The notes: generated by a model from the sequence alone, not told the origin. Shown: positions 1-6,839, counted from the first letter of the stretch. The stretch: 37,731 nt of DNA from Nitrospirota bacterium (GCA_016207025.1 JACQQM010000064.1:1-37731); one strand, 5' to 3'. Program-made: numbers and translations.

Positions 1-1090
1 GATGTTCGTGAAAATCCGTTCGGGACAGTTTTCTGCGCTCTTGCAGGATCAGAACGTGAAAATCGGTAACGAAGTGTTGCAAGTTGGCGCGCGAAAAGAA
101 CCCGTCACAGGAGCTGTTGCCGGATATTCCGAGAAGCCGGTGCAGTTGCTCCATCCCGTATGGGAGGGTGACAGAGAGGTCGTACCCCAGTTCATCCCGT
201 GCCAGCAGGAGGAAGGGCCGGGTCGCGACAGGGACGGTAATACGAAGGTCCAGAAAATCAGCGAGGGACATGGTTCGGATACCGAAACCCATCTGTCGGG
301 CAAGGTGGCACACCAGGGTCAGGCTTAACTTGCATTCTGAATGCTTGCGCAACTTGATGACCGACCCACCTCCGTCGAGGTCAACATACTCTGTCATGAC
401 GATTGTGGATCCCTCTCGCACCACCCGAGACAGCTCTTCCAGCAAGAGGGCCAGTCCAAAAGGGAAAATCGTGGAACGATGTTCGAGTAACGGCTCGCCT
501 CCGTAACGCCTGAGGTATTGGCGCACGAGTGTCGGTGAGAAATGCGCGTTCCGTTTCCCTGCACAATGACGAGGCCCAATTTTGCCCATCCTGATCTTCT
601 TAGGCCCGTTCTCATCCGCCTTCCCGATAATCTCCCACGCATCCAGATCGGCGATCATTTCATTGGCAATCACCAACCCGTTGAAGCCCCCGCTTCGCAA
701 TGGGAGATGCTCCACGTCCGTCTGAACGAATCGCACTCCGGCCTGGCTGCGCGCGACGATGTCTTTTTGCGATCGGAGCAAGGCGCTAGAAAGGTCCAGG
801 ATTGTGTAGGACTTCGCGCCGCCGGTGTCCGTCTTGGTCCAGGCCTTAATGAAATCCCGAGCGAAATCGCCCCGGCCTCCCCCGATCTCCAAGATATTGC
901 GGAACGTGCTCATCCGGCAATATTTCCGGACGGCGTGGAAAAAGGCTTCACCGAAACTCCGGTTGCGCAGAAAGGGATGCCTTCTCCTGAAAACATGCGA
1001 AACAGTCGTCTCGCCGTGTTCGAACGTATCGAACGCGTCCGTGATCGTTGTGCGATGATACCGTTTGGAGGATAGGTACCGGATTTTCAC
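1..1090 (-). CDS. Class I SAM-dependent methyltransferase, MidA-like (partial, C-terminus cut by window edge)
   Basis: The minus-strand frame is open from a GTG at 1088-1090 to the left edge, giving about 363 codons without a stop; the 3' end lies outside the window. A purine-rich site (gagagga) precedes the GTG by about 7 bases. The SAM-binding glycine loop reads NILEIGGGRGDF at about residues 65-76. It is followed by an acidic strand end (ILDLSSALLRSQ, about 97-108) and an IANEMIADLD segment (about 141-150). This arrangement resembles the MidA/NDUFAF7 family, where the motifs are EIGPGxG, an ivExSxxLrxxQ stretch and aNExxDaLP. MidA/NDUFAF7 proteins are protein-arginine methyltransferases in mitochondria, but the bacterial substrates are mostly unknown. 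I infer a methyltransferase firmly and the MidA relationship only tentatively. No substrate can be named. Confidence 0.72.
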   Translation of the reverse strand, partial: MKIRYLSSKRYHRTTITDAFDTFEHGETTVSHVFRRRHPFLRNRSFGEAFFHAVRKYCRMSTFRNILEIGGGRGDFARDFIKAWTKTDTGGAKSYTILDLSSALLRSQKDIVARSQAGVRFVQTDVEHLPLRSGGFNGLVIANEMIADLDAWEIIGKADENGPKKIRMGKIGPRHCAGKRNAHFSPTLVRQYLRRYGGEPLLEHRSTIFPFGLALLLEELSRVVREGSTIVMTEYVDLDGGGSVIKLRKHSECKLSLTLVCHLARQMGFGIRTMSLADFLDLRITVPVATRPFLLLARDELGYDLSVTLPYGMEQLHRLLGISGNSSCDGFFSRANLQHFVTDFHVLILQERRKLSRTDFHEH

Positions 1091-1168
1091 GCTAGGTCCT
1101 CTCGCACGACCATATGGCCAGAGACTGGTCTATGCCAAGCTCGTGCTGCTGTACGGGACGGTGGCGGG

Positions 1169-1197
1169 TGATCCAGGTCATTCGACGACCTGGATCA
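1169..1197. terminator. Perfect 11-bp hairpin downstream of the ketopantoate reductase gene
   Basis: The arms TGATCCAGGTC (1169-1179) and GACCTGGATCA (1187-1197) pair perfectly around a 7-base loop. The hairpin lies about 55 bases past the stop of the minus-strand gene ending at 1251 and before the methyltransferase start at 1090. No U-tract follows on the minus strand, so it may be a processing or Rho-assisted end rather than a classical intrinsic terminator. Confidence 0.45.
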
Positions 1198-1250
1198 ATG
1201 CAAAATGAAAAAGTGCAGAGAGACGACCAAGCAATCCAGTTTTTGCATTT

Positions 1251-2603
1251 TTAACTTTGCATTTTGCCTTGTTGTGATGGTCGCGTGTCCTTTCCAGGTC
1301 CTTTGGTGAGCTCGATGCGCGTGACTCCTTTCACATTCGCGCATAGATCGCCCAAGCCGGGCGTGACCAGCCTGAACGGACCTCCTTTTTGTTCTGGAAG
1401 CGGCTCGCCGTCCAACTGATAGATCACGATGCCGTGTTCGACAGCCTGTTTAACGGTCAGACTGGCAGCAAACTGGCCGTCCTGGGAATGGAACGTGGCG
1501 TGGTCCGCACCGATCTCCAGCGCGGGCATCTCCAACAGGCCCTTCACGCGAATGCCTCTTCCCCGCACGCCCGGCAGCAGCGCTCCCACATCAGGAACCT
1601 GATGCTCGTCAGGCAACTTGGCCAGCGCCCCGCGATCCAGCGCGATCGGCTGGATCACCGCCCCGTCAATTCTCAAAATCCCCGGCCCGCTTCTCTCCCG
1701 CTCGGTGATGACCTTGACCACCGCGGTCAACGCCTCGTTGAGCGGGGTGGGAATCCCCAGCTCCTGACCCTGTTTCACAATGTATCCGTTCAAGTAGTCA
1801 ATTTCGGTCGGACGGCCGGCTTTCCAATCATCGTACATGGAGGTATGGATGTCTCGAATCTCCTGAGACCAGCGCAGCACCTTGTCGGCCATATCCGCCT
1901 CCAGCGGCACTTTCATGCCCGCTGCGACGGCAGCCACTTCGCCCACGATCTGATGGATGACGCGCAGCATTTCAGGATGATCAAGCGCCTTGGCCACGCG
2001 GTCGTTGATCAGGACCGTCAAGGGGTTGAAGACGCAGTTCCAACACATCTTCTCCCATTTGCTGCGGCGGATATCCCCTACCACCTGGCAGGACAGACCG
2101 GCCCTGGTGAACAGGTCGGCGATCTGCAGCACCCGCGGGCTCTTGTGCCCCATCAGTTCCCCGACAGCGACCGATCCGCTTTTGTAATGCTCGATGACCC
2201 CCGGCTCCACGATCTTGGAATAGATAAAGGCCACCCCGCCCACCACACAGTCGCGATGGAACCTGGCCAGAATCCGGTCTTCAGTATCGACCCCGTTCTG
2301 CAGGGTCAACAACACGGTGCGGTCGGTCATCACGGGTTCGATCTGTGTCAGGACTTCATCCACATCGTACGCCTTGACCGAGAGGATGATGAGATCCGGG
2401 GTGGGAAGGTCTTTCGGGTCGGAGGCGGCCATCGGCCGGACCGTGAAGTGGCCGGACGCACTGCGAATCATCAGGCCGTATTCACGGACCGCCTTGAGCG
2501 TCCGCGGACGCAGTAAAAACGAAACGTTGGGGTTCTTTCTGGCCAGGTGCGCGCCGAAGAAACCGCCGACAGAACCGGCCCCGACCATCATCACTTGTTG
2601 CAT
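1251..2603 (-). CDS. panE: Ketopantoate reductase (2-dehydropantoate 2-reductase) with fused C-terminal molybdopterin-oxidoreductase-like domain
   Basis: Residues 1-305 form a complete ketopantoate reductase, which makes pantoate from ketopantoate with NADPH on the way to coenzyme A. Visible motifs are the Rossmann loop GAGSVGGFFG at residues 8-17, SVKAYD, the catalytic-lysine segment RRSKWEKM, NPLTVL, and the C-terminal TEIDYLNG with the conserved Glu. About 145 further residues follow, against a usual family length near 300. In that tail, a stretch reading LDGEPLPEQKGGPFRLVTPG followed by NVKGVTRIEL resembles the sulfite-oxidase-type molybdopterin domain (NGepLp..hG.PlRlvvPg...vKwl..Iel). 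The cofactor-binding N-terminal half of that fold is not apparent. The ATG at 2603 is chosen because it is preceded by AGAGG and gives the canonical Rossmann N-terminus; an upstream in-frame ATG at 2798 would add 65 non-family residues. It could also act on another 2-oxo acid. Confidence 0.85.
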   Translation of the reverse strand: MQQVMMVGAGSVGGFFGAHLARKNPNVSFLLRPRTLKAVREYGLMIRSASGHFTVRPMAASDPKDLPTPDLIILSVKAYDVDEVLTQIEPVMTDRTVLLTLQNGVDTEDRILARFHRDCVVGGVAFIYSKIVEPGVIEHYKSGSVAVGELMGHKSPRVLQIADLFTRAGLSCQVVGDIRRSKWEKMCWNCVFNPLTVLINDRVAKALDHPEMLRVIHQIVGEVAAVAAGMKVPLEADMADKVLRWSQEIRDIHTSMYDDWKAGRPTEIDYLNGYIVKQGQELGIPTPLNEALTAVVKVITERERSGPGILRIDGAVIQPIALDRGALAKLPDEHQVPDVGALLPGVRGRGIRVKGLLEMPALEIGADHATFHSQDGQFAASLTVKQAVEHGIVIYQLDGEPLPEQKGGPFRLVTPGLGDLCANVKGVTRIELTKGPGKDTRPSQQGKMQS

Positions 2604-2619
2604 TGAAGACCTCTGAAAA

Positions 2620-2724
2620 ACGCTATCAGCTATCAGCAATCCGCTCCCCCCTCCCTCAATCCCTCCCCCTAGAAGGGGGAGGGGAAGGTGAGGGTGAAGC
2701 TGACGGCTGATTGCTGACCGCTGA
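2620..2724. repeat. Palindromic intergenic repeat (REP/MITE-like)
   Basis: A core of ccctccccct, aga, agggggaggg forms a perfect 10-bp stem. Outer arms tcagcaatc and gattgctga pair around it. The left flank also carries a tandem ctatcag ctatcag. Such C-rich/G-rich palindromes recur between genes in many environmental bacteria. The element fills most of the space between the divergent panE and cobB genes. Only one copy is seen in this window. Confidence 0.55.
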
Positions 2725-2740
2725 AGACTCCCGGTACTAT
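2711..2740 (+). promoter_or_regulatory. Candidate sigma70 promoter for the sirtuin gene
   Basis: TTGCTG at 2711-2716, an 18-base spacer and TACTAT at 2735-2740 match the housekeeping pattern. The -35 box overlaps the outer arm of the palindromic repeat, so the repeat may have supplied part of the promoter. The inferred 5' leader is about 50 bases. Confidence 0.5.
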
Positions 2741-2796
2741 AGCACGTCGATTTCGACCGGCAACAGTCCCGTTTCACCGCCGCGCACGGAGGGGCC

Positions 2797-3525
2797 ATGC
2801 AGCCTCAAGTCGGTATTCAAGAGGTCAGAGCCAGGCTGGCGAACGCCCGGGCCGTTACCGTCCTGACCGGAGCCGGCATCTCAGCCGACAGCGGAGTGCC
2901 CACGTTTCGAGGAGCCGACGGCCTCTGGAGAAACTTTCGAGCCGAGGACTTAGCCACGCCCGAGGCGTTCGCGCGGGATCCGAGACTGGTGTGGGAATGG
3001 TACAACTGGCGACGCGAGATCATCGTGACGAAGAAGCCTAATCCGGCCCACTATGCGCTCGTGATCTTGGAACGACGCTGCGAGCGTTTCTGGTTGATCA
3101 CCCAGAACGTGGACGGTCTGCACCGGGCCGCCGGCTCTCGGAAGCTGTCGGAGATCCACGGCAACATCTGGAAGGTGCGCTGTACCGCGTGCGGACAGAT
3201 CGCTGAGAACCGGGACGTGCCGATTGCCCTCCTCCCCGCTTGTCCGGCCTGCAGCGGATTGCTGCGGCCGCACATCGTCTGGTTCGGGGAATCGCTTGAT
3301 GCTGAGGACCTGAGCAGAAGCTATGAGGCGGTGGAGTCGTGTGAGGTCATGCTCATCATTGGGACGTCCGGGGTCGTCTACCCGGCCGCCTCGTTCGCGC
3401 CGGCCGCCAAAGCGGCCGGCGCATTCGTTGCCGAGATCACCCTCGATCCCGCCCCTTATTCAGAGACGCTCGATGCGTCCTTGCAGGGCCGCGCGAAAGA
3501 TATTCTCCCGGCGCTCGTGGAATAA
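2797..3525 (+). CDS. cobB: NAD-dependent protein deacylase, sirtuin (CobB/SIRT5-like)
   Basis: The 242-residue protein is a typical sirtuin, which removes acyl groups from lysines using NAD and releases nicotinamide and O-acyl-ADP-ribose. The NAD-binding GAGISADSGVPTFRG is at about residues 25-39, TQNVDGLH at 102-109, the catalytic His at 121 (IHGN), and zinc cysteines at 129/132 and 149/152. Y69 and R72 (EWYNWRR) match the Tyr-x-x-Arg pair that binds negatively charged acyl groups in E. coli CobB and SIRT5, so desuccinylase or demalonylase activity is likely. The ATG has GGAGGGG about 5 bases upstream. It is transcribed divergently from panE and has no operon partner. A class III assignment follows from the motif; actual acyl preference is inferred. 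Confidence 0.92.
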   Translation: MQPQVGIQEVRARLANARAVTVLTGAGISADSGVPTFRGADGLWRNFRAEDLATPEAFARDPRLVWEWYNWRREIIVTKKPNPAHYALVILERRCERFWLITQNVDGLHRAAGSRKLSEIHGNIWKVRCTACGQIAENRDVPIALLPACPACSGLLRPHIVWFGESLDAEDLSRSYEAVESCEVMLIIGTSGVVYPAASFAPAAKAAGAFVAEITLDPAPYSETLDASLQGRAKDILPALVE

Positions 3526-3605
3526 CGCGGGCGTTCAGCGGGGGCTCCACCGGCTGGGCCGCCGGGTCCTGAGGCCTGAACCAATAAACTGGTCCGGAAA
3601 TAAAC

Positions 3606-3636
3606 ACGGGGCTGGCATCGGTGATGCCAGCCCCGT
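3606..3636. terminator. Strong bidirectional intrinsic terminator between cobB and the RRM gene
   Basis: ACGGGGCTGGCATC and GATGCCAGCCCCGT form a long near-perfect stem with a tiny loop (ggt). On the minus strand it is followed by TGTTTATTT, a reasonable U-tract for ending the RRM gene. On the plus strand it lies about 80 bases past the cobB stop and is followed by cttg. Confidence 0.75.
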
Positions 3637-3656
3637 CTTGAAGGGCAGGCCCGGTG

Positions 3657-3968
3657 TTACCAGCGGTCTCGCTTGCCGCCGCCGAAGCCACCACGGCTTC
3701 CACCGCCACCCGAACGCGGCTCCTGAGGCCTCGCCTCGTTCACGGTCAATGTCCGGCCGTCCATTTGGGTGGCGTTGAGAGCCGCAATGGCTTTCTTGGC
3801 CTCCTCCGCCGTGGACATTTCCACAAACCCGAAGCCTCTCGACTGCCCCGTGAACTTGTCCGTGATCACACGTGCCGACTCAACGGTGCCGTATGGTGCG
3901 AACAGCTCACTGAGCTGCTGCTCGGTTGCGGAATACGGCAAGCCGCCCACATAAATCTTCGAACCCAT
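3657..3968 (-). CDS. RRM-domain RNA-binding protein with glycine/arginine-rich tail
   Basis: The 103-residue protein contains a single RNA recognition motif: RNP2 KIYVGGLP at about residues 4-11 and RNP1 RGFGFVEM at about 44-51. A short glycine/arginine-rich C-terminus (about residues 85-103) follows. This is the architecture of the bacterial cold-induced glycine-rich RRM proteins known from cyanobacteria and also present in other phyla. These bind single-stranded RNA in the cytoplasm and may act as RNA chaperones. The ATG at 3968 is preceded by the very strong ribosome site AGGAGGAACCTC. The gene is monocistronic, with its own terminator and about 236 bases of upstream non-coding sequence, which may include a regulated 5' leader. 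Its role in this organism is inferred. Confidence 0.9.
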   Translation of the reverse strand: MGSKIYVGGLPYSATEQQLSELFAPYGTVESARVITDKFTGQSRGFGFVEMSTAEEAKKAIAALNATQMDGRTLTVNEARPQEPRSGGGGSRGGFGGGKRDRW

Positions 3969-4204
3969 GAGGTTCCTCCTAGCTAGTGATATTGTCTTGG
4001 ACTCGAGAAAGAAACGAAGGGAAGGAACGGGCCGAAGACGCGAACACGGGCGGCTTGGTCTGACTTCCGATCAGATTCCCGGGGCAAAACAACATCAAGT
4101 TCGGGGTCCTGCTGTTTCTCCCTCCACTACCAGACCCCACGTAATGGAGTTGTACGACGATACCATAGCTTTTCTGAAGAAAGCAAATAATTTGCGGATC
4201 GCGG
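3969..4204 (-). promoter_or_regulatory. Non-coding upstream region of the RRM gene
   Basis: This 236-base space lies between the HAD gene end and the RRM gene start. It must hold the RRM promoter and possibly a long 5' leader. A weak candidate is TTGCTT with TATCGT on the minus strand in the part nearest the HAD gene. No convincing riboswitch or cold-shock box is recognised. Confidence 0.35.
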
Positions 4205-4939
4205 TTACAGACTGCCGAGGATGCCAGGGAGTTCTTCCAGCGTCCGGATCTTCGGAATCGGAGAAGTCGAGCGTGCTAGTTCTGGCGCATGCGAGGACTC
4301 ACGATCAATCAAGATGCCGGAGAGATGAGCCTGGCGGGCCCCTTCGACGTCGTCGCGGAGGCTGTCGCCGACATGCGCCGCCTCTTCAGGATCAACCGCG
4401 TGCTTCTCCAGAGCGGACGAGAAAATCTGAGGGGCTGGTTTGGCCGCATGAGCCAGGCTTGAGATTGTCACCGTATCGAAGAGCTCGGCAATGCCGAGTC
4501 CGCGAAGCACGTTGAAGAGCCGCGTGTCGAAGTTCGAGATGATGCCGAGCTCCACGCCCCGTCCCTTCAACTCCTTGAGAACGCCCAGCGTTTCCGGATA
4601 AAGCGTCCAGTAATGCGGTCCGTCGAAGGCGTGAAAGACCTCATCGAAGTAGTCATCGAACCGCTCGAACATCCCGACCCGATAGAACACGTTGTGCACG
4701 ATGTCGAACCACCACAGCCGTTCGCATCGCTTGACCTCGGCGGGATCGCTGACCGCAAACACCGGAGGCGGAGCATCGCGAAACGCGCGCCTGAACGCCC
4801 CGTTGATCGCCTCGAGCGACTCCGGCGCCCGTTTCACCCCGTATTTTTCGGCGAAGCTGAGATAAATCTCGGCGACCGAGCCTTTCACGTGGAACAAGGT
4901 GCCGGCCGCGTCAAAGAACACGACCTGGATTCGGCTCAT
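4205..4939 (-). CDS. HAD-superfamily hydrolase, HDHD3/REG-2-like
   Basis: The 244-residue protein has the HAD fold order: motif I FFDAAGTLF with nucleophile D10, an alpha-helical cap at about 20-110, motif II IISNFD near residue 135, the motif III lysine in the AAKPAP segment, and motif IV VGDSLRDDVEGA. The second motif I aspartate, the usual general acid/base of HAD phosphatases, is Ala12 (DxA). The same change is seen in REG-2/HDHD3-like proteins, and phosphonoacetaldehyde hydrolases also lack that Asp. The ATG overlaps the stop of the upstream DUF1284-like gene by 4 bases (ATGA), so the two are translationally coupled. The likely role is as a small phosphoester or other HAD hydrolase with unknown substrate. 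Simple phosphatase activity is uncertain. Confidence 0.83.
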   Translation of the reverse strand: MSRIQVVFFDAAGTLFHVKGSVAEIYLSFAEKYGVKRAPESLEAINGAFRRAFRDAPPPVFAVSDPAEVKRCERLWWFDIVHNVFYRVGMFERFDDYFDEVFHAFDGPHYWTLYPETLGVLKELKGRGVELGIISNFDTRLFNVLRGLGIAELFDTVTISSLAHAAKPAPQIFSSALEKHAVDPEEAAHVGDSLRDDVEGARQAHLSGILIDRESSHAPELARSTSPIPKIRTLEELPGILGSL

Positions 4940-5445
4940 GATGATTTCCCGGGGCGGAGTTCCTGGATCGAAATCAGTTCAGCGGGATCATGACCGCCGC
5001 CTCTTCGCAATTGCTCGATTCCATCACGGCAGTATCTCAACGGCAGCCAGCGGCACTGGCCGCAGATGGTGGGCAGCATGTCGCCTGTCACCGAAGCGCG
5101 AATCCGATCCAGGATCTGGCCCCAACGCATTCGGGTTCTCACCTGAAGGCCGAGCAAAGCCAAGACGTGTCTGTCTTGGGCCTGCATGCCTTCTTCGGAG
5201 GTCTCCCCGTTGAGTGTGCAGCCGGATAGCGCCCGGTGCGGGCAGGCGCCGCAGACCGCGTCCGGCGCATCCACCACCTCTACCCATCGTTCCGGGTGAA
5301 CAAACAGATCGCGATGGATCTGCGCAAGGTTATCGATAAAACCGGGGCTGTACCCTTTGCCCCGAAATCCCTGGAGACACAGCAACGTGTGCCCTCGCAG
5401 CCGGACGACTCCGCCCTCGTCCCTCTCCAGCTCGACTCTATCCAC
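4936..5445 (-). CDS. DUF1284-like cysteine-rich protein
   Basis: The 169-residue product carries an N-terminal VRLRGHTLLCLQGFRGKGYS segment characteristic of DUF1284, a family without an assigned reaction. It also has two cysteine clusters, CGACPHRALSGC in the middle and CGQCRWLPLRYC near the C-terminus. Their spacing suggests a bound metal or iron-sulfur cluster. I chose the GTG at 5445 because AAGGAGGT sits about 7 bases before it. A longer frame from 5535 would run through the promoter below. The stop overlaps the HAD gene start by 4 bases. The pair probably acts together, but no pathway is evident. Confidence 0.78.
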   Translation of the reverse strand: MDRVELERDEGGVVRLRGHTLLCLQGFRGKGYSPGFIDNLAQIHRDLFVHPERWVEVVDAPDAVCGACPHRALSGCTLNGETSEEGMQAQDRHVLALLGLQVRTRMRWGQILDRIRASVTGDMLPTICGQCRWLPLRYCRDGIEQLRRGGGHDPAELISIQELRPGKSS

Positions 5446-5472
5446 CGGGCAACCTCCTTGATCAGGAGAAGA

Positions 5473-5502
5473 ATTGTAGTCAGCCTCGCCGCCTGATGTC
5501 AA
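5473..5502 (-). promoter_or_regulatory. Sigma70 promoter for the DUF1284-like/HAD pair
   Basis: On the minus strand TTGACA (5497-5502), an 18-base spacer and TACAAT (5473-5478) form a near-consensus promoter. The predicted start site lies about 20 bases before the GTG, leaving room for the AAGGAGGT ribosome site. This supports the short start over the longer frame. Confidence 0.75.
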
Positions 5503-5528
5503 AATGATTGCAGGTGACCCCCGTTTTC

Positions 5529-5557
5529 TTGACAAAGGCGGACACCTTTGCTACTTT
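5529..5557 (+). promoter_or_regulatory. Sigma70 promoter with palindromic spacer for the response regulator gene
   Basis: TTGACA (5529-5534), a 17-base spacer and TACTTT (5552-5557) form a good promoter. The arms CAAAGG (5533-5538) and CCTTTG (5545-5550) make an inverted repeat within the spacer, overlapping the -35 box. That is a plausible operator position. The promoter is divergent from the one at 5473-5502, with only about 26 bases between the -35 boxes. Confidence 0.7.
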
Positions 5558-5588
5558 TCGCAAGAGCTTAACAAAATTGTGAACTTAC

Positions 5589-6491
5589 ATGACATCTCAC
5601 CTCTTTATCGTCGACAGCAGTCCGGCCGTCCTGCGCTTGGTCGAACAAGCGTTCAGCACGGAAGGCTACGAAGTCTCGGCTTTCAAGGACGGTACCGCTG
5701 CCCTCGATGGCGCGAAACGCCTCAACCCTGAGATTGTGATCGCCGATTTTCATCTTGAAGATATCCCCTTTCCTGACTTTTGTAAGCAACTGAAGAAAAA
5801 TGAGCATCTCGCGCAGACACCCATCATCTCGTTAATCAGCTCATCGGACCGGCCGGACGAAAAGTATCTGCACTCCCTTGGAGTGAAAGCATTTCTTGAA
5901 AAACCCTTTCAGGCCACGGATCTCATGAGCCTGGTCAAGAATCTCCCGTCCGAAAAAGAAGGATCCTCCGGTAGAAGCCGTCAATCCGGCCCGATTCAGC
6001 CGGACGTTTCTGTCGAGGAGGCCATGCGTGGCCTTCTAGATCAGCTTCTCCGATCCATCACGGAACAGGCGGAGCGAACCACTTCCCAGCTCCTGCCGGA
6101 CCTGGTCACCCAGAAGGTTGGCACTCGTCTCAGCCGGATCGTTCAGGACATCGTTTCGCAGCACCTGTCCGGCATGGAAGCGAAAATGCGGCAGAGCCTT
6201 GCCGACACGGCCGGCCGCATGGTCAGGGAGATGACCGAAAATCTCGTCAAAGAGATCGTTGAACCGACGGTCAGGAAGCATCTGCCGGATGCGCTGAAGC
6301 AGCATCTTGGTCCGACCGACAAGCTGGTCAAGGAGGCAGTGGAAGAAGCTGCCTCACAGCATGCTCATCAGGCAGCCGAAGGTGTCGTTCGCGAGGCCGC
6401 GAAGGAGATCATCGAAAAAGTTGCGCGGAAAGTCGTTCCGGATCTGGCTGAAGCCGAAGTGAAGAAAGAGATCGAGCGGTTGACCGCTTGA
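5589..6491 (+). CDS. Response regulator with atypical receiver domain and long helical C-terminal tail
   Basis: Residues 1-120 form a CheY-like receiver. The expected phospho-acceptor Asp53 (IADFHLED) and Lys105 (LEKPF) are present. The acidic pair is reduced to one Asp (FIVD9-SS), and the Thr/Ser at the end of strand 4 appears to be Ile83 with Ser84 next to it (PIISLISS). Residues 130-300 contain no DNA-binding or enzymatic domain. Instead they hold amphipathic helical repeats with many V/I-x-x-x-V spacings, ending in KVVPDLAEAEVKKEIERL. A similar VPELAExxIxxEIxRL ending occurs in response regulators of deltaproteobacteria and Nitrospira-like bacteria. The protein probably works by protein-protein or membrane-proximal interaction, perhaps in surface polarity or motility signalling; that is inference. 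No histidine kinase is adjacent. Confidence 0.85.
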   Translation: MTSHLFIVDSSPAVLRLVEQAFSTEGYEVSAFKDGTAALDGAKRLNPEIVIADFHLEDIPFPDFCKQLKKNEHLAQTPIISLISSSDRPDEKYLHSLGVKAFLEKPFQATDLMSLVKNLPSEKEGSSGRSRQSGPIQPDVSVEEAMRGLLDQLLRSITEQAERTTSQLLPDLVTQKVGTRLSRIVQDIVSQHLSGMEAKMRQSLADTAGRMVREMTENLVKEIVEPTVRKHLPDALKQHLGPTDKLVKEAVEEAASQHAHQAAEGVVREAAKEIIEKVARKVVPDLAEAEVKKEIERLTA

Positions 6492-6512
6492 TGTGAACAA
6501 GGGCGGCGCGCC

Positions 6513-6632
6513 CTACTTCTTCCCGCGTTTCATTCCCGCCAACCGCCTGCTCTTCGCTAACGCTTTCATCCGCTCGATATTTTTTCGGTGTTTCTTGCGG
6601 ACTTTTCGGTCTTTCTCCCGTCCTCGTGCCAT
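6513..6632 (-). CDS. Very small, highly basic protein (39 aa)
   Basis: The ATG at 6632, preceded by GGAAGGAGAGG, opens a 39-codon frame. The product is almost half Lys/Arg, with clusters such as KVRKKHRKN and MKRGKK. The composition and length resemble small ribosome-associated proteins such as the bacterial AURKAIP1/COX24-like or THX-type peptides, but I cannot assign it to a family. The in-frame extension to 6737 lacks a ribosome site and is rejected. The gene is convergent with the response regulator, about 20 bases from its stop. It lies close to valS and dnaK-region translation genes, which fits, but does not prove, a ribosomal role. Confidence 0.6.
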   Translation of the reverse strand: MARGREKDRKVRKKHRKNIERMKALAKSRRLAGMKRGKK

Positions 6633-6763
6633 GATCCGATCCTCTCCTTCCGTATTACTATTCGCGCATGATCGCCTTACCGAGCAGCCATGACGTGTGG
6701 CGGCGCGAATGTATAGCATACCCGTTCTCACCTGCACAAGCGCATCACCGGTCCAACAGGATT

Positions 6764-6780
6764 CCCCGCGCCTTGCGGGG
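6764..6780. other. Short GC hairpin in the valS leader
   Basis: CCCCGC, gcctt, GCGGGG forms a 6-bp perfect stem about 60 bases before the valS ATG. No U-tract follows, and no T-box elements are recognised. It may stabilise the leader or mark an upstream terminator remnant. Confidence 0.3.
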
Positions 6781-6839
6781 TGAAAGACCGCGTGTTACCA
6801 TACCTTCCCAATTTTGTGCAAAAATCCAAATCCCAGACC

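Noticed and set aside
542-1075. 177-codon plus-strand frame opposite the methyltransferase
   Set aside because: The minus frame has a SAM-binding loop and stays open to the window edge.
1389-2516. 375-codon plus-strand frame opposite panE
   Set aside because: It is a shadow of the ketopantoate reductase gene, with low-complexity His/Arg/Gln-rich translation and no family resemblance.
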